From Clostridia bacterium (GTDB taxonomy: Bacteria > Bacillota > Clostridia > Christensenellales > CAG-138): a DNA stretch of 64,000 nucleotides. How positions within the stretch are numbered: the stretch's first letter is position 1; each line of letters starts with the position of its first letter. Positions 1 through 8,572 of the stretch are shown piece after piece. The position numbers were made by a program, and so were the translations under genes. The stretch spans positions 1 to 64,000 of the forward strand of contig JAFXZJ010000036.1 in assembly GCA_017541305.1 (NCBI GenBank), written 5' to 3'. The notes beneath the pieces are model-generated. The model saw only the letters and a program-made list of their open reading frames with translations, had not been told where the DNA came from and did no database searches.

Positions 1-2778
1 GCTGGCGGGGGGGGCCGGGGTGGGTTCGGGGGTGGGTGTTACCGGGGGCGTGGGCAGCGGAGTCATTTCCGGCGTGGCGGTCGGCGTTGGCGTGGGCTGC
101 GCGGGAGGATCGTAATCGGGTATGATGCTTGACGTATAGCGGCAATTCCTGAGCTCGGCAAAGGGATATTCCGTCGCGGGATCGATGATCCACACGTTTT
201 CGAAGTCAAAGCCGGTATATGACGATGCGCTCCCGAAGGCCTGATCGGGAAGGTAAGTGCCGTACTCCGTGCCGTAGGGCGAGCTGCCCTCGAGCATGAA
301 TGCATTGGTCAGGACGGTCGATCCGCTCTTTACGGAGAGTATGCCTCCCCTGCCCCTGCGTGCGGAAATCGAGCCGACGTTATACACGTTTGTGATTGCC
401 GTGCCGTTGGCGATGCCCGCTATGCCGCCCGCCTTTTCGACGTTGGACACATTGCCCGTGTTGAAGCAGTCGGCAATGCTGCCGTTCACGGTGCTTGCGG
501 CTATGCCGCCGCATTTGAAGCCGCCGTCGATATTGTGCCCGTTCCAGCACTGGCGCACTGTGCAGCCCATGGCAATTCCCACTATGCCGCCCTTGTAATA
601 TGCGCCGCGGATATCGCAGCTGCTTCCGCATTTTTCTATGATCGTGGAGGCCGCCTGACCGACTATGCCGCCCGTGCGCTCATAGCTGCGGACGTAATTG
701 CCGGTGTTGACGCACTGGGATATGACGCAGTTCTCATGCGCGCGGCCCACTATGCCGCCCGCGTCGGTCGCGCCCTTGACGTAATACTGGTTGGAGCAGT
801 ATTTGACGTAAGTCGTGCCGGATGGCTTTGAAATGAAGCCCACTATGCCGCCTGCCCAATGATCGCAGCGCACCTTGCCCAAATTGTGGCAATTGAGCAC
901 GCTGCCGTAATCGGTCATATAGCCCGCGACGGCGCCTACGTTATCCACGGCCTCCATATAGGAGCGGGCGATGGTGAGGTTTTTTATGCAGCCGTCGGGA
1001 TTGGGACCGACGACGCCGAAGAGACCGAATACGCCCTTGCGGTTATGTGAGAAGAACACGCCGTAAACTGTGTTGCCTCCGCCGTCAAAGCTGCCCTTGA
1101 AGGCATGATAGTCGGTGAACGTGGTGTAAGAGCCTATGGGCGTCCACTCGTTCGTGGGGGGATTGAAATAGTCCCAATCAGTCCAGCCATCCGTATCGTT
1201 GAGCCAGATATCCTGCGTCATCTTGAAGAATTTGCCGCTGTAAGAGGTCCCGTCGTTGACCTTTTTTGCAAGATACGCAAGCTGCTTGCCGTTGCTGATA
1301 AGATAGGGATCGCTCTCGGTGCCGGAGCCGCCGGCATAGCTCGAGCCCACGGTCCCGTCCCAGATCGCTCTGGATACCGGCGCGTCGTCCTTGTAAAGGG
1401 GAAGCTCTTCGTCCTCGTATTCATTCGGGATATCGCCGATCCACGTGCTCGACATCGAGGCGTCGTAATTGAATTTGACCGTCATAAGACCGCGGTGGGT
1501 CCACGAGCGGTCGGCAAGACGGGTGACCACCACGCCGAAGTAAAGGCCCCTTGCCTCCATGATGAGGGGCTGGCCGTCCTCGTCAAAGCCGCAGACCCAA
1601 CCTATATGACCCATCTTTCCAAGGCGTCTCGAATAGACGAACACGGCCTCGCCAACGACCCACGGACGGGTGATGCTTGCTATCTCGCCCTTGCTGGTGC
1701 ACCAATCGGAATAGTTCATCTGCACGTTGATATCGGTCGAAATGCCCGCCTCATAAGTCATGTACGCGTCCAGGAGCCCCTGGCAGTCGCAGGCATAGGT
1801 GGAGCGGCTCCAGTCTTCGACTATCTCGTCATACTGGGCGCGGGTCATATACTTGGTATAGTTGTTCTTGAAGAAGCTGTTGAGGGTGGTCTGACTTGTG
1901 GTGACGCGCACGCTGCCGTAAAGGTATTCCCACGGGGACGTGCCGCAGTTGGATTGGGACACGAAAAGGTTGGCGTTGGTGGGAATGGTGGAAGCGTCGA
2001 TGCGCTTCATCCCCCAGCGGATGAAGCTTGCCACGCTCTGCTTGGCCCTGTCGGGAGGGGGCAGCTCCTCGCGCTCCTCACCGGTGCTCTCGCAATCGAA
2101 GCTGACTCCGAGGCCGGATATCCCATGGGCATATGTGCGCCCCGAAACGCTGCCGCCGTTCACGCAGCGGTAGGCGTCGCCCGTGCCGATCACGCCGCCC
2201 ACGCGGCTTTCACCCGTGACCGAGCCGCAGTTTACGCAGTCATAGACCGAGCCTTCGCCCGCTATGCCGCCGACGTGTGCGCGGCCTTGTATATCAGCAT
2301 GATTCACACAGTTTTCGGCGGAGCCGAAGCCCACTATACCGGCGGTGTGATCGCCGCCCCTGATAAACGAATCACGCAGGGTGATATTCTCTATCGCGCC
2401 GTTGCTGTAACCGAAAAGCGCGGTGTGATCACGGCCGGTGTCGAGCACGAGGCCGCTTATCGTGTGCCCGCGTCCGTCGAAGCTGCCGGAGAAGATGCGG
2501 GTATCAGAACAGCCGATCGGCTCGAACTCCGCGCCGGTCATATCGATATCGCAGGTCATAGCGAAATACTCGCCCCGCGTGGAGCGGCCGCTGTTGACCG
2601 CGCGCGAAAGCTGAGCAAGGTCGGACGCGGACGAGACCTCGTATGGCTCGTCCTCGGTGCCGCTCCCCTTGAGGGTGATGGCTTGAAGCTTTTCGTTTTC
2701 CCATGCCGCTGCCGGGAACGCCGCAAGGCAGGTTATCATCATAAGCGCGGCGAGTATGAGCGCCGTCGTTCTTTTCAT
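1..2778 (-). CDS. Secreted GLUG-repeat protein with embedded NlpC/P60-like domain (C-terminus cut by window edge)
   Basis: The frame is open from an ATG at 2778 (preceded by an AAAGGA Shine-Dalgarno) to the window edge, giving 926 codons without a stop. An N-terminal signal peptide (MKRTTALILAALMM...) is followed by GLUG-type glycine-rich repeats (about residues 60-210), then a domain with the motif ACDCQGLL (Cys332) and GHIGWVCG (His391). That Cys-His spacing fits NlpC/P60 peptidoglycan hydrolases. A second GLUG block fills about residues 470-850, and a Pro/Thr-rich linker (PTPTP...) runs off the edge. The protein is probably exported and surface-associated. The peptidase assignment rests on two motifs only. 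A C-terminal dockerin like those of the neighbours is possible but not visible. Confidence 0.8.
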   Translation of the reverse strand, partial: MKRTTALILAALMMITCLAAFPAAAWENEKLQAITLKGSGTEDEPYEVSSASDLAQLSRAVNSGRSTRGEYFAMTCDIDMTGAEFEPIGCSDTRIFSGSFDGRGHTISGLVLDTGRDHTALFGYSNGAIENITLRDSFIRGGDHTAGIVGFGSAENCVNHADIQGRAHVGGIAGEGSVYDCVNCGSVTGESRVGGVIGTGDAYRCVNGGSVSGRTYAHGISGLGVSFDCESTGEEREELPPPDRAKQSVASFIRWGMKRIDASTIPTNANLFVSQSNCGTSPWEYLYGSVRVTTSQTTLNSFFKNNYTKYMTRAQYDEIVEDWSRSTYACDCQGLLDAYMTYEAGISTDINVQMNYSDWCTSKGEIASITRPWVVGEAVFVYSRRLGKMGHIGWVCGFDEDGQPLIMEARGLYFGVVVTRLADRSWTHRGLMTVKFNYDASMSSTWIGDIPNEYEDEELPLYKDDAPVSRAIWDGTVGSSYAGGSGTESDPYLISNGKQLAYLAKKVNDGTSYSGKFFKMTQDIWLNDTDGWTDWDYFNPPTNEWTPIGSYTTFTDYHAFKGSFDGGGNTVYGVFFSHNRKGVFGLFGVVGPNPDGCIKNLTIARSYMEAVDNVGAVAGYMTDYGSVLNCHNLGKVRCDHWAGGIVGFISKPSGTTYVKYCSNQYYVKGATDAGGIVGRAHENCVISQCVNTGNYVRSYERTGGIVGQAASTIIEKCGSSCDIRGAYYKGGIVGIAMGCTVRQCWNGHNIDGGFKCGGIAASTVNGSIADCFNTGNVSNVEKAGGIAGIANGTAITNVYNVGSISARRGRGGILSVKSGSTVLTNAFMLEGSSPYGTEYGTYLPDQAFGSASSYTGFDFENVWIIDPATEYPFAELRNCRYTSSIIPDYDPPAQPTPTPTATPEMTPLPTPPVTPTPEPTPAPPAS

Positions 2779-2878
2779 GGTCAAAATCCTTTCAGAATCG
2801 CGTTATTGTATTATGATAACATATTTTGTCGGGATTCGCAATGCCGAAAACGGCAGAGAAATTTTAACATTTTATTAA

Positions 2879-2908
2879 CAAAAAGCGGGGAAGCCGCGCC
2901 TCCCCGCT
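2879..2908 (-). terminator. Intrinsic terminator after the large LRR/dockerin gene
   Basis: On the minus strand an 8-bp stem (AGCGGGGA/TCCCCGCT) is followed by TTTTTGTT, just downstream of the stop at 2923. The same hairpin occurs at 8488-8516. Confidence 0.8.
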
Positions 2909-2964
2909 CGTTATCACGTCTGTCAGCCGATTATGCCGAGCGCCATCCTGAGTATGATCAGCGC
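2880..2964. repeat. 85-bp direct repeat, copy 1 (terminator plus dockerin 3' end)
   Basis: Positions 2880-2964 are identical to 8488-8572. The repeat covers the terminator, the spacer, the stop codon and the last codons of the dockerin, so two different genes share an exact 3' end. Confidence 0.9.
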
Positions 2965-5900
2965 GTCGGTCGTGTCGATGATGCCGTTTCCGTCCATGTC
3001 GCAGAACGCCAATATCTCCTCCGGATCGCCGGTTATGTGCAGCGCACATCGCAGCACGAGAAGCGCATCCGTCGTGTCGATAACACCGTTGCCATCGGCG
3101 TCGCCCATGAGCACCGGGGTCTCCTCCTCGTAAAGCGCGGTGACTGTCAGATCCTCGATCACGCACGAGAAGTCGGCGTCCCAGCCGACGAAGACGTAAC
3201 CTTCTCGCTCAAGGCCCTCGGGCGCGATTGCCGCGTCACCTTCTTCAACGCTCAATTCATAGATCAGGCTTCCGTCCCAATCGAGGAACGTGACGGTATG
3301 GTACGTCTTTTGGTCGACCGATATGAAATCATCGTTATCGCCGAGGGCGTACTCCTCTTCCGCGGCTTCGATCGTGAAGTACAGCATATCATTGCCGTTG
3401 AGAAGCTCCGCAAGGTAAGTATCGTTAAATCGGATCGTCGTTATCGTATTTGCCTCGATTCCGGTAAGCGGTATCTCGGTAATGATATCGCCGTCGGCGC
3501 TGTTGCTGCGGACCTTAATCAAAGCATCGGTGTCAATGAAGCCGTTGTTTGAAACAACTGCCAGGAGCGCCGTGTTTTCACCGGAAACGAGCTTGTTGAC
3601 TTTAAGCCCGAGATCGGCGTAGAACACTCTCCTGCTGACTGTATTGTCGTTCTCGTCAAAATCGGGTTCGGAGATGTTGACTTCAAACGTGAAGTCTCCG
3701 TTTACTGCGGTTTCAGGAAGATCGAGCACGGCCTCTATCTCCTTCGTTTCGCCTGATGCGACATGCTCATCAATCGCGATCGTCTGCACCGTTTCGCCTT
3801 CGGCACTGATAACGAGCTCGAACGAATCGATATCCATTTCCCCGTTATTAGCAACGGAGAGCGTGAGAGGCAGCTCGCCGCCGGGCGCGGGCTCGGTTTC
3901 ATCGAATGCGACATCATTGATCGTTATATTGTGGGAGGGCCGCATCATAACGCAGCACAGGTCGGAGCTTGTGATAACGTCGTCCTCAGTTATCTCCGCG
4001 TCGGTACGAACGTATACCGCAGTAAGCCCTCCGTCGGCGTTGACAGCGGCAGAGGGGTTCTCCGCATATCCTTCAGTGTCTGTCAGCACTATCGCCTCGT
4101 TCCACGAGCCGTCCTCTGCGAGCCTGCTGATGAACAGCTGCGCGTTGTCGCCGAGACCGATATTCTGCATGAAATATGCGTTTTCACCGCCATCGGAGAC
4201 TATCGAGTAATTGCCTTCTACGGTGACTCCTTCGGATACGATCTCAGCGCCGTCGTAACTCATGAGCTCGCCGCCGCTTACGAAATACAGTCTGCCGCTG
4301 CCGTTGATCACGGCGAACTGGGGCGCTGTCTCTCCCTCGTCATTGTCGGTAAGCGTACGGCAGGAACCGGACAGATCCGATGCATACAGCTCGGCGTCGG
4401 CCGTAGTTTCGATATCGCCGTCCTTATCGGATGTCCAGAATACGTTGATACCGCCGCCGAGGTCGCCTGCGGTAAGCCAGTTTACGGGATCAGTTACGGT
4501 GGTTATCTCGTGCGCCGTTCCGCCGATGGGAGCGTACATGATGCGGTTCGTACCGCTCTGAGCGATTATATCGCTGTTATCGTTTCGGCTCCATACGACG
4601 TACGCATTGCCGCCGGCGAAAGCAACGCAGGGCTGCATATCGAGAACGCCGTTGGAGGTCATCCTTCTCTGCTGTACGAAGCCGAGAGACGGATCGAACT
4701 TAGCCGTGCTTATCTCGCAGGAGGCGGAAAGCTCGTCGAGGGTCACGTTCTCATCAAACTCTGCGTTGGCGTCCATCCACGTTACGTAGATATCGTTTCC
4801 GTCTGTACCGAGCGCGGGCTCGAAATCGGCGGTGCCGTCATCCCATACCGCTGCAGGCTCGCTCCAGGAGCCGTTGGGCTGCTGTACGGAGTACGTGAGT
4901 ACGGAATGATTGCCGGTGCTCCTCGTGCCGTTATCGGCGAGCCAAACCATCAGCGTGGTATCCCCCGCCTTGATCATCTTGGGGCGGGCGGCCTTATAGA
5001 TGTTCTCCTGCAGCGTCACAGTCTGACGCGCCGTCAGCAGATCTCGGGTCGCTTCGGAGCCGAGCCACTTGGATTGGGAGGTCAGGTAATCGCGAGAACG
5101 CAGCTCATACTTTCGGATATCGGATGAGATCGGGTGTTTGATGATCTCCTCTGTTTTTTCATCGAAGTAGTGTTCGTAAATCATAGTCTCGCCCGACCAG
5201 ATAGCTGTGTTGCTGGTGAACAAGAAGATCTCTGTCTCAAAGCCCATTTCACCGGCAAGCTTCAATGAAACGTATTTCATGGGAAGCCATGAATATTTGA
5301 GCTTTAAGCTGCCCTCGCCGTAGATGCCTCCGTTCAGGATATACGAGATACCATATGCAGCAGCGGCTTTTATTTTGGGAATGGTAAGTTCGACGTTTCC
5401 ATAGTAGTCAACGGACATAGGATCGAAATTCATTACAAATCCGTTCGTAACGTCAACACCGACTTTTACCTCTGCTTTAAATACCACAGGACCGATTGCG
5501 GTAACCGTTTGCCATTCATTTCCGACCTTTCCGGATAATTGAACGGTGATCTCGCCTTGAACCGGACCTTCTCCGCTTATCGGACCTTCCGCATAGCCTA
5601 AAGCCTTAAGAGAAACCTTTGGCTTGGCGCTTCCTAATTCCACCGCACCTCCAAATGCAGACGCTACCTCATATGCGCTTATTGCCTTTGTCGCCTTTCT
5701 CATGATCGTTGAGGTCTTTAGCTCATTCCATAAAGCGTCATCACCGGGATCAAAAAGATTATCCGTTCCAAATGCCAAACGAATACGATCCTCCTTGATC
5801 ACGGCCGTAACGGGGCTTCGGCCAAAGTCGATCTTGTATTCCTGTCCTCCCAGCAAAGGCACCCCTTCGGGAATAGTAATAGTCAAGCCGTCAAAAATCG

Positions 5901-7428
5901 TCATTTCCGCAGTGGGCGGTATCGTGACGGGAACGTGATATACCGACAGATTGGTCTTAACGGGCTTGGTGTAGCCTGAATCGTTTGCCAGCTTAATGCG
6001 CACCCAAACCGGGGCATTTGCAGAAAAATCAGATGCTTTAGCCCAGATATCATAATCGACGCTTGTTTTTATGATCCTGCCATTACAAAGCAACTGATAC
6101 TCCTCTATTTGCTCTTGCGGCAAACTGCTAACAACGCGAATAATAAACTCGTTGTTATCATTATCAGGAAGAGATACCTTTTCGTGCAAAATGTTTACAC
6201 GGCCGCCCATACCGCCCGGTTTGTATTCCACATAGCTGATTCCTGTTGATTGATCTATTAACGTGAGCGATACGTTGAAAACATAGCCTTTCCTCAACTG
6301 TGCGTCTGTAATCAGCGCGTTGATGTATCCGTCCTTTATAACGCTGACGGTGCATTGATCCGTATCATCCAAATCAATGTCGGCGATACCGTTTTCATCC
6401 GTCAGCGTTTCCTGATACGATCCGTTCGGAGCAGTCACGCGTACGAGAGCGTCTTCGACGGGATCAAGGGTATCGCGGTCGATAACGCTTATTAAGCGCA
6501 AATCAGCATTCGGTTGAATTGAAGATGAATAACCCGGATCATATGGAGCTATGGGGTATCCGCGCCATGTAGTCTCGCCATTCGGCGCCCAGAGATGCGC
6601 GTATTCGGGATAATAGTATATGCAAAAGTCGGAGGAGCATTCGATAAATACGTTTGTTCCTAATGATGCAGGTGGCGCACCGAGGAAAACAACGGTTGTA
6701 AGTGAGGTGCATCCATAGAACGCAGAACCCCCGATGCTCGTCACGCTGTCAGGGATGGTGATCGAGGTGAGCGAGGTGCAATCACCGAACGCATACAACC
6801 CGATGCCCGTCACGCTGTCAGGGATGGTGATCGAGGTGAGCGAGGTGCATTCACAGAACGCCCCCTCCCCGATGCTCGTCACGCTGTCAGGGATGGTGAT
6901 CGAGGTGAGAGAGGTGCATCCATAGAACGCATACCACCAGATTTCAACCACACTATTTGGTATTGTGATCGAGGTGAGTGAGGTGCAATATAGAAACGCA
7001 TACCACCCGATTTCAACCACACTATTTGGTATTGTGATCGAGGTGAGTGAGGTGCATCCAGAGAACGCATAATCCCCGATGCTCGTCACGCTGTCAGGGA
7101 TGCTGATCGAGGTGAGCGAGGTGCATTCTTCGAACGCAAAATCCCCGATGCTCGTCACACCGCCTCCAATAGAAACAGAAGTGATGTCTGAACGATAATC
7201 ATACCACGGCGCACGGGAATAATAATCATCCATCTCGCCCGTTCCCGTTATGCTGAGCAGCCCGGTTTCCGTGTCGAGCGTCCAAGTAAGGTTATCTCCG
7301 CACGTTCCGGAAAACACCTCGTGCGGCTTGATCGTTCCTGCGAACACGCTCCCGAACGTGCCAAAGCACATCACGAGCGTAATTAGCAGGCAAACGATTT
7401 TTCTTGCAGCTGTTGAAAGGTTTTTCAT
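2923..7428 (-). CDS. Large secreted BspA-type LRR protein with CARDB-like domain and C-terminal dockerin
   Basis: This is a 1501-residue exported protein. A signal peptide (about residues 1-30) is followed by LRR_5/BspA-type 23-residue repeats (about 75-260, unit CTSLTSITIPDSVTSIG), then a carboxypeptidase-regulatory-like beta domain (about 300-370) and a long middle region of unknown fold. A CARDB-like domain (about 1200-1300), an InlB-type beta-grasp segment (YHTVTFLDWDG) and a type I dockerin complete it. The dockerin has two Ca-binding loops, each with GNGVIDTTDAL or a near variant. BspA repeats are usually adhesive, and dockerins dock to cohesins; no cohesin is in this window. The start has GGGAGG just upstream. 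The middle part is AT-richer than the ends. The substrate or target is unknown. Confidence 0.9.
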   Translation of the reverse strand: MKNLSTAARKIVCLLITLVMCFGTFGSVFAGTIKPHEVFSGTCGDNLTWTLDTETGLLSITGTGEMDDYYSRAPWYDYRSDITSVSIGGGVTSIGDFAFEECTSLTSISIPDSVTSIGDYAFSGCTSLTSITIPNSVVEIGWYAFLYCTSLTSITIPNSVVEIWWYAFYGCTSLTSITIPDSVTSIGEGAFCECTSLTSITIPDSVTGIGLYAFGDCTSLTSITIPDSVTSIGGSAFYGCTSLTTVVFLGAPPASLGTNVFIECSSDFCIYYYPEYAHLWAPNGETTWRGYPIAPYDPGYSSSIQPNADLRLISVIDRDTLDPVEDALVRVTAPNGSYQETLTDENGIADIDLDDTDQCTVSVIKDGYINALITDAQLRKGYVFNVSLTLIDQSTGISYVEYKPGGMGGRVNILHEKVSLPDNDNNEFIIRVVSSLPQEQIEEYQLLCNGRIIKTSVDYDIWAKASDFSANAPVWVRIKLANDSGYTKPVKTNLSVYHVPVTIPPTAEMTIFDGLTITIPEGVPLLGGQEYKIDFGRSPVTAVIKEDRIRLAFGTDNLFDPGDDALWNELKTSTIMRKATKAISAYEVASAFGGAVELGSAKPKVSLKALGYAEGPISGEGPVQGEITVQLSGKVGNEWQTVTAIGPVVFKAEVKVGVDVTNGFVMNFDPMSVDYYGNVELTIPKIKAAAAYGISYILNGGIYGEGSLKLKYSWLPMKYVSLKLAGEMGFETEIFLFTSNTAIWSGETMIYEHYFDEKTEEIIKHPISSDIRKYELRSRDYLTSQSKWLGSEATRDLLTARQTVTLQENIYKAARPKMIKAGDTTLMVWLADNGTRSTGNHSVLTYSVQQPNGSWSEPAAVWDDGTADFEPALGTDGNDIYVTWMDANAEFDENVTLDELSASCEISTAKFDPSLGFVQQRRMTSNGVLDMQPCVAFAGGNAYVVWSRNDNSDIIAQSGTNRIMYAPIGGTAHEITTVTDPVNWLTAGDLGGGINVFWTSDKDGDIETTADAELYASDLSGSCRTLTDNDEGETAPQFAVINGSGRLYFVSGGELMSYDGAEIVSEGVTVEGNYSIVSDGGENAYFMQNIGLGDNAQLFISRLAEDGSWNEAIVLTDTEGYAENPSAAVNADGGLTAVYVRTDAEITEDDVITSSDLCCVMMRPSHNITINDVAFDETEPAPGGELPLTLSVANNGEMDIDSFELVISAEGETVQTIAIDEHVASGETKEIEAVLDLPETAVNGDFTFEVNISEPDFDENDNTVSRRVFYADLGLKVNKLVSGENTALLAVVSNNGFIDTDALIKVRSNSADGDIITEIPLTGIEANTITTIRFNDTYLAELLNGNDMLYFTIEAAEEEYALGDNDDFISVDQKTYHTVTFLDWDGSLIYELSVEEGDAAIAPEGLEREGYVFVGWDADFSCVIEDLTVTALYEEETPVLMGDADGNGVIDTTDALLVLRCALHITGDPEEILAFCDMDGNGIIDTTDALIILRMALGIIG
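6712..7125. repeat. Six tandem 69-bp units encoding LRR_5 repeats
   Basis: Each unit encodes 23 residues beginning CTSLTSI. Units 2 and 3 (from the N-terminus) carry the variant PNSVVEI and are almost identical to each other, which suggests a recent unit duplication. Units 1 and 4-6 carry PDSVTSIG or PDSVTGIG. Confidence 0.9.
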
Positions 7429-7441
7429 TTTCGGCCTCCCG

Positions 7442-8233
7442 TTACGAAATGCCCAGCGCCATCCTGAGAATCAGCAGCGCATCGGTGGTATCTATAACTC
7501 CGTTGCCGTCCATGTCGCATATGGCAATCATTTCTTCCGGATCGCCGGATATGCCCAGCGCGCAGCGCAGCACGAGAAGCGCATCCGTCGTGTCGATCGC
7601 TCCGCTTCCGTCCGCATCGCCGGGCTCTGCTTCGATCTCGCAGGGAGCTATTGGATATTCATTCCACGTTGTTTCGCCGTTAGGAGCCCATTCCGCAGAA
7701 TAAGCGGAATTATACAGAATGCAGAAATCACTTGCACAGAAATCAAATACCCATTCGCCAACTTCGGAAGGAGGAGCGCCGAGGAAAACAACGGACGAAA
7801 GCCCTTCACATGCCATGAAAGCATAATCGTCAATTCGATCTACGCTGTTGCCTATGGTTACGGAAGAAAGAACGTAGCAGTTATAAAATGCGTATTCTCC
7901 GATGCGCGCAACATCGTTGCCGATAGTGACGGACTCAAGGAAAAAGCAGTAATCAAAAGTATTGTCGCCAACACTCGTAACACCGTTGTTGATCTTTACA
8001 GATTTTATGCTGTTTTTTAGGGAGTTCCACGGCGAAGGATCGTCATCCGAAAAATCGTACATATCACCGCTTCCGGTTACCTCAAACACGCCAGACTCTG
8101 TATCAAGCGTCCAGCTTACGTTTTCCCCACAGGAGCCCGAATGCACCTGCCGGGAAGGCGTGGCTTGAGCAGCAGCACCAAGCGTTCCAAGGCACATAAG
8201 AACAGCGACAAAGATCGAGATCAGTTTTTTCAT
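7442..8233 (-). CDS. Secreted LRR_5 (BspA-type) protein with dockerin
   Basis: This 263-residue exported protein has a signal peptide, four to five BspA-type leucine-rich repeats (about residues 75-165), a segment APNGETTW...YPIAP also found in the larger neighbour, and a two-loop type I dockerin (last 60 residues). It is a small paralogue of the 1501-residue protein immediately downstream (13 bp between stop and next start), so the two may be cotranscribed. The start is supported by GGAGGG seven bases upstream. Its role is probably surface adhesion or attachment to a cohesin-bearing partner; the ligand is unknown. Confidence 0.88.
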   Translation of the reverse strand: MKKLISIFVAVLMCLGTLGAAAQATPSRQVHSGSCGENVSWTLDTESGVFEVTGSGDMYDFSDDDPSPWNSLKNSIKSVKINNGVTSVGDNTFDYCFFLESVTIGNDVARIGEYAFYNCYVLSSVTIGNSVDRIDDYAFMACEGLSSVVFLGAPPSEVGEWVFDFCASDFCILYNSAYSAEWAPNGETTWNEYPIAPCEIEAEPGDADGSGAIDTTDALLVLRCALGISGDPEEMIAICDMDGNGVIDTTDALLILRMALGIS

Positions 8234-8281
8234 GCTTATACCCTCCGAAAAAGAAATGATGGAGATTTTCTCTCATGTAAG

Positions 8282-8311
8282 ATTATATCATATCCTGTAT
8301 TCCGAAATCAA
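8282..8311 (-). promoter_or_regulatory. Probable sigma-A promoter for the LRR/dockerin pair
   Basis: TATAAT on the minus strand at 8287-8282 has TTGATT 18 bp upstream. It lies about 50 bp before the start at 8233. Confidence 0.5.
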
Positions 8312-8487
8312 GCTCTTATTATTACTTCTCACATTTATTAGATTTGAACATGTGCTTTCCCAATCGCCGAAGATACCCGGCATAAATGCGCCGCACACGT
8401 CGAAACGTATGTGCCGGAAGGAAACCTTGCAGAGCATTCTGTATTTCTTACAGAGAGTTCACGATGCCTTGAGAGCATTAAGTACAT

Positions 8488-8572
8488 AAAAAGCGGGGAA
8501 GCCGCGCCTCCCCGCTCGTTATCACGTCTGTCAGCCGATTATGCCGAGCGCCATCCTGAGTATGATCAGCGC
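8488..8572. repeat. 85-bp direct repeat, copy 2, including the terminator of the CotH gene
   Basis: This is the exact copy of 2880-2964. Positions 8488-8516 form the intrinsic terminator on the minus strand (GC-rich 8-bp stem followed by TTTTT) for the CotH gene ending at 8531. Confidence 0.88.

Noticed and set aside
1105..3552. An 815-codon open frame on the plus strand, and similar long frames at 3763-5127, 8411-9637, 22742-24532 and 39127-40893
   Set aside because: They lie opposite clearly recognised genes, have no signal, domain or ribosome site, and arise because G/C-rich third codon positions leave few stops on the other strand.
6712..7125. Regular 69-bp repeats that could look like a CRISPR array
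   Set aside because: The units are contiguous, in frame and encode leucine-rich repeats; there are no spacers or cas genes.
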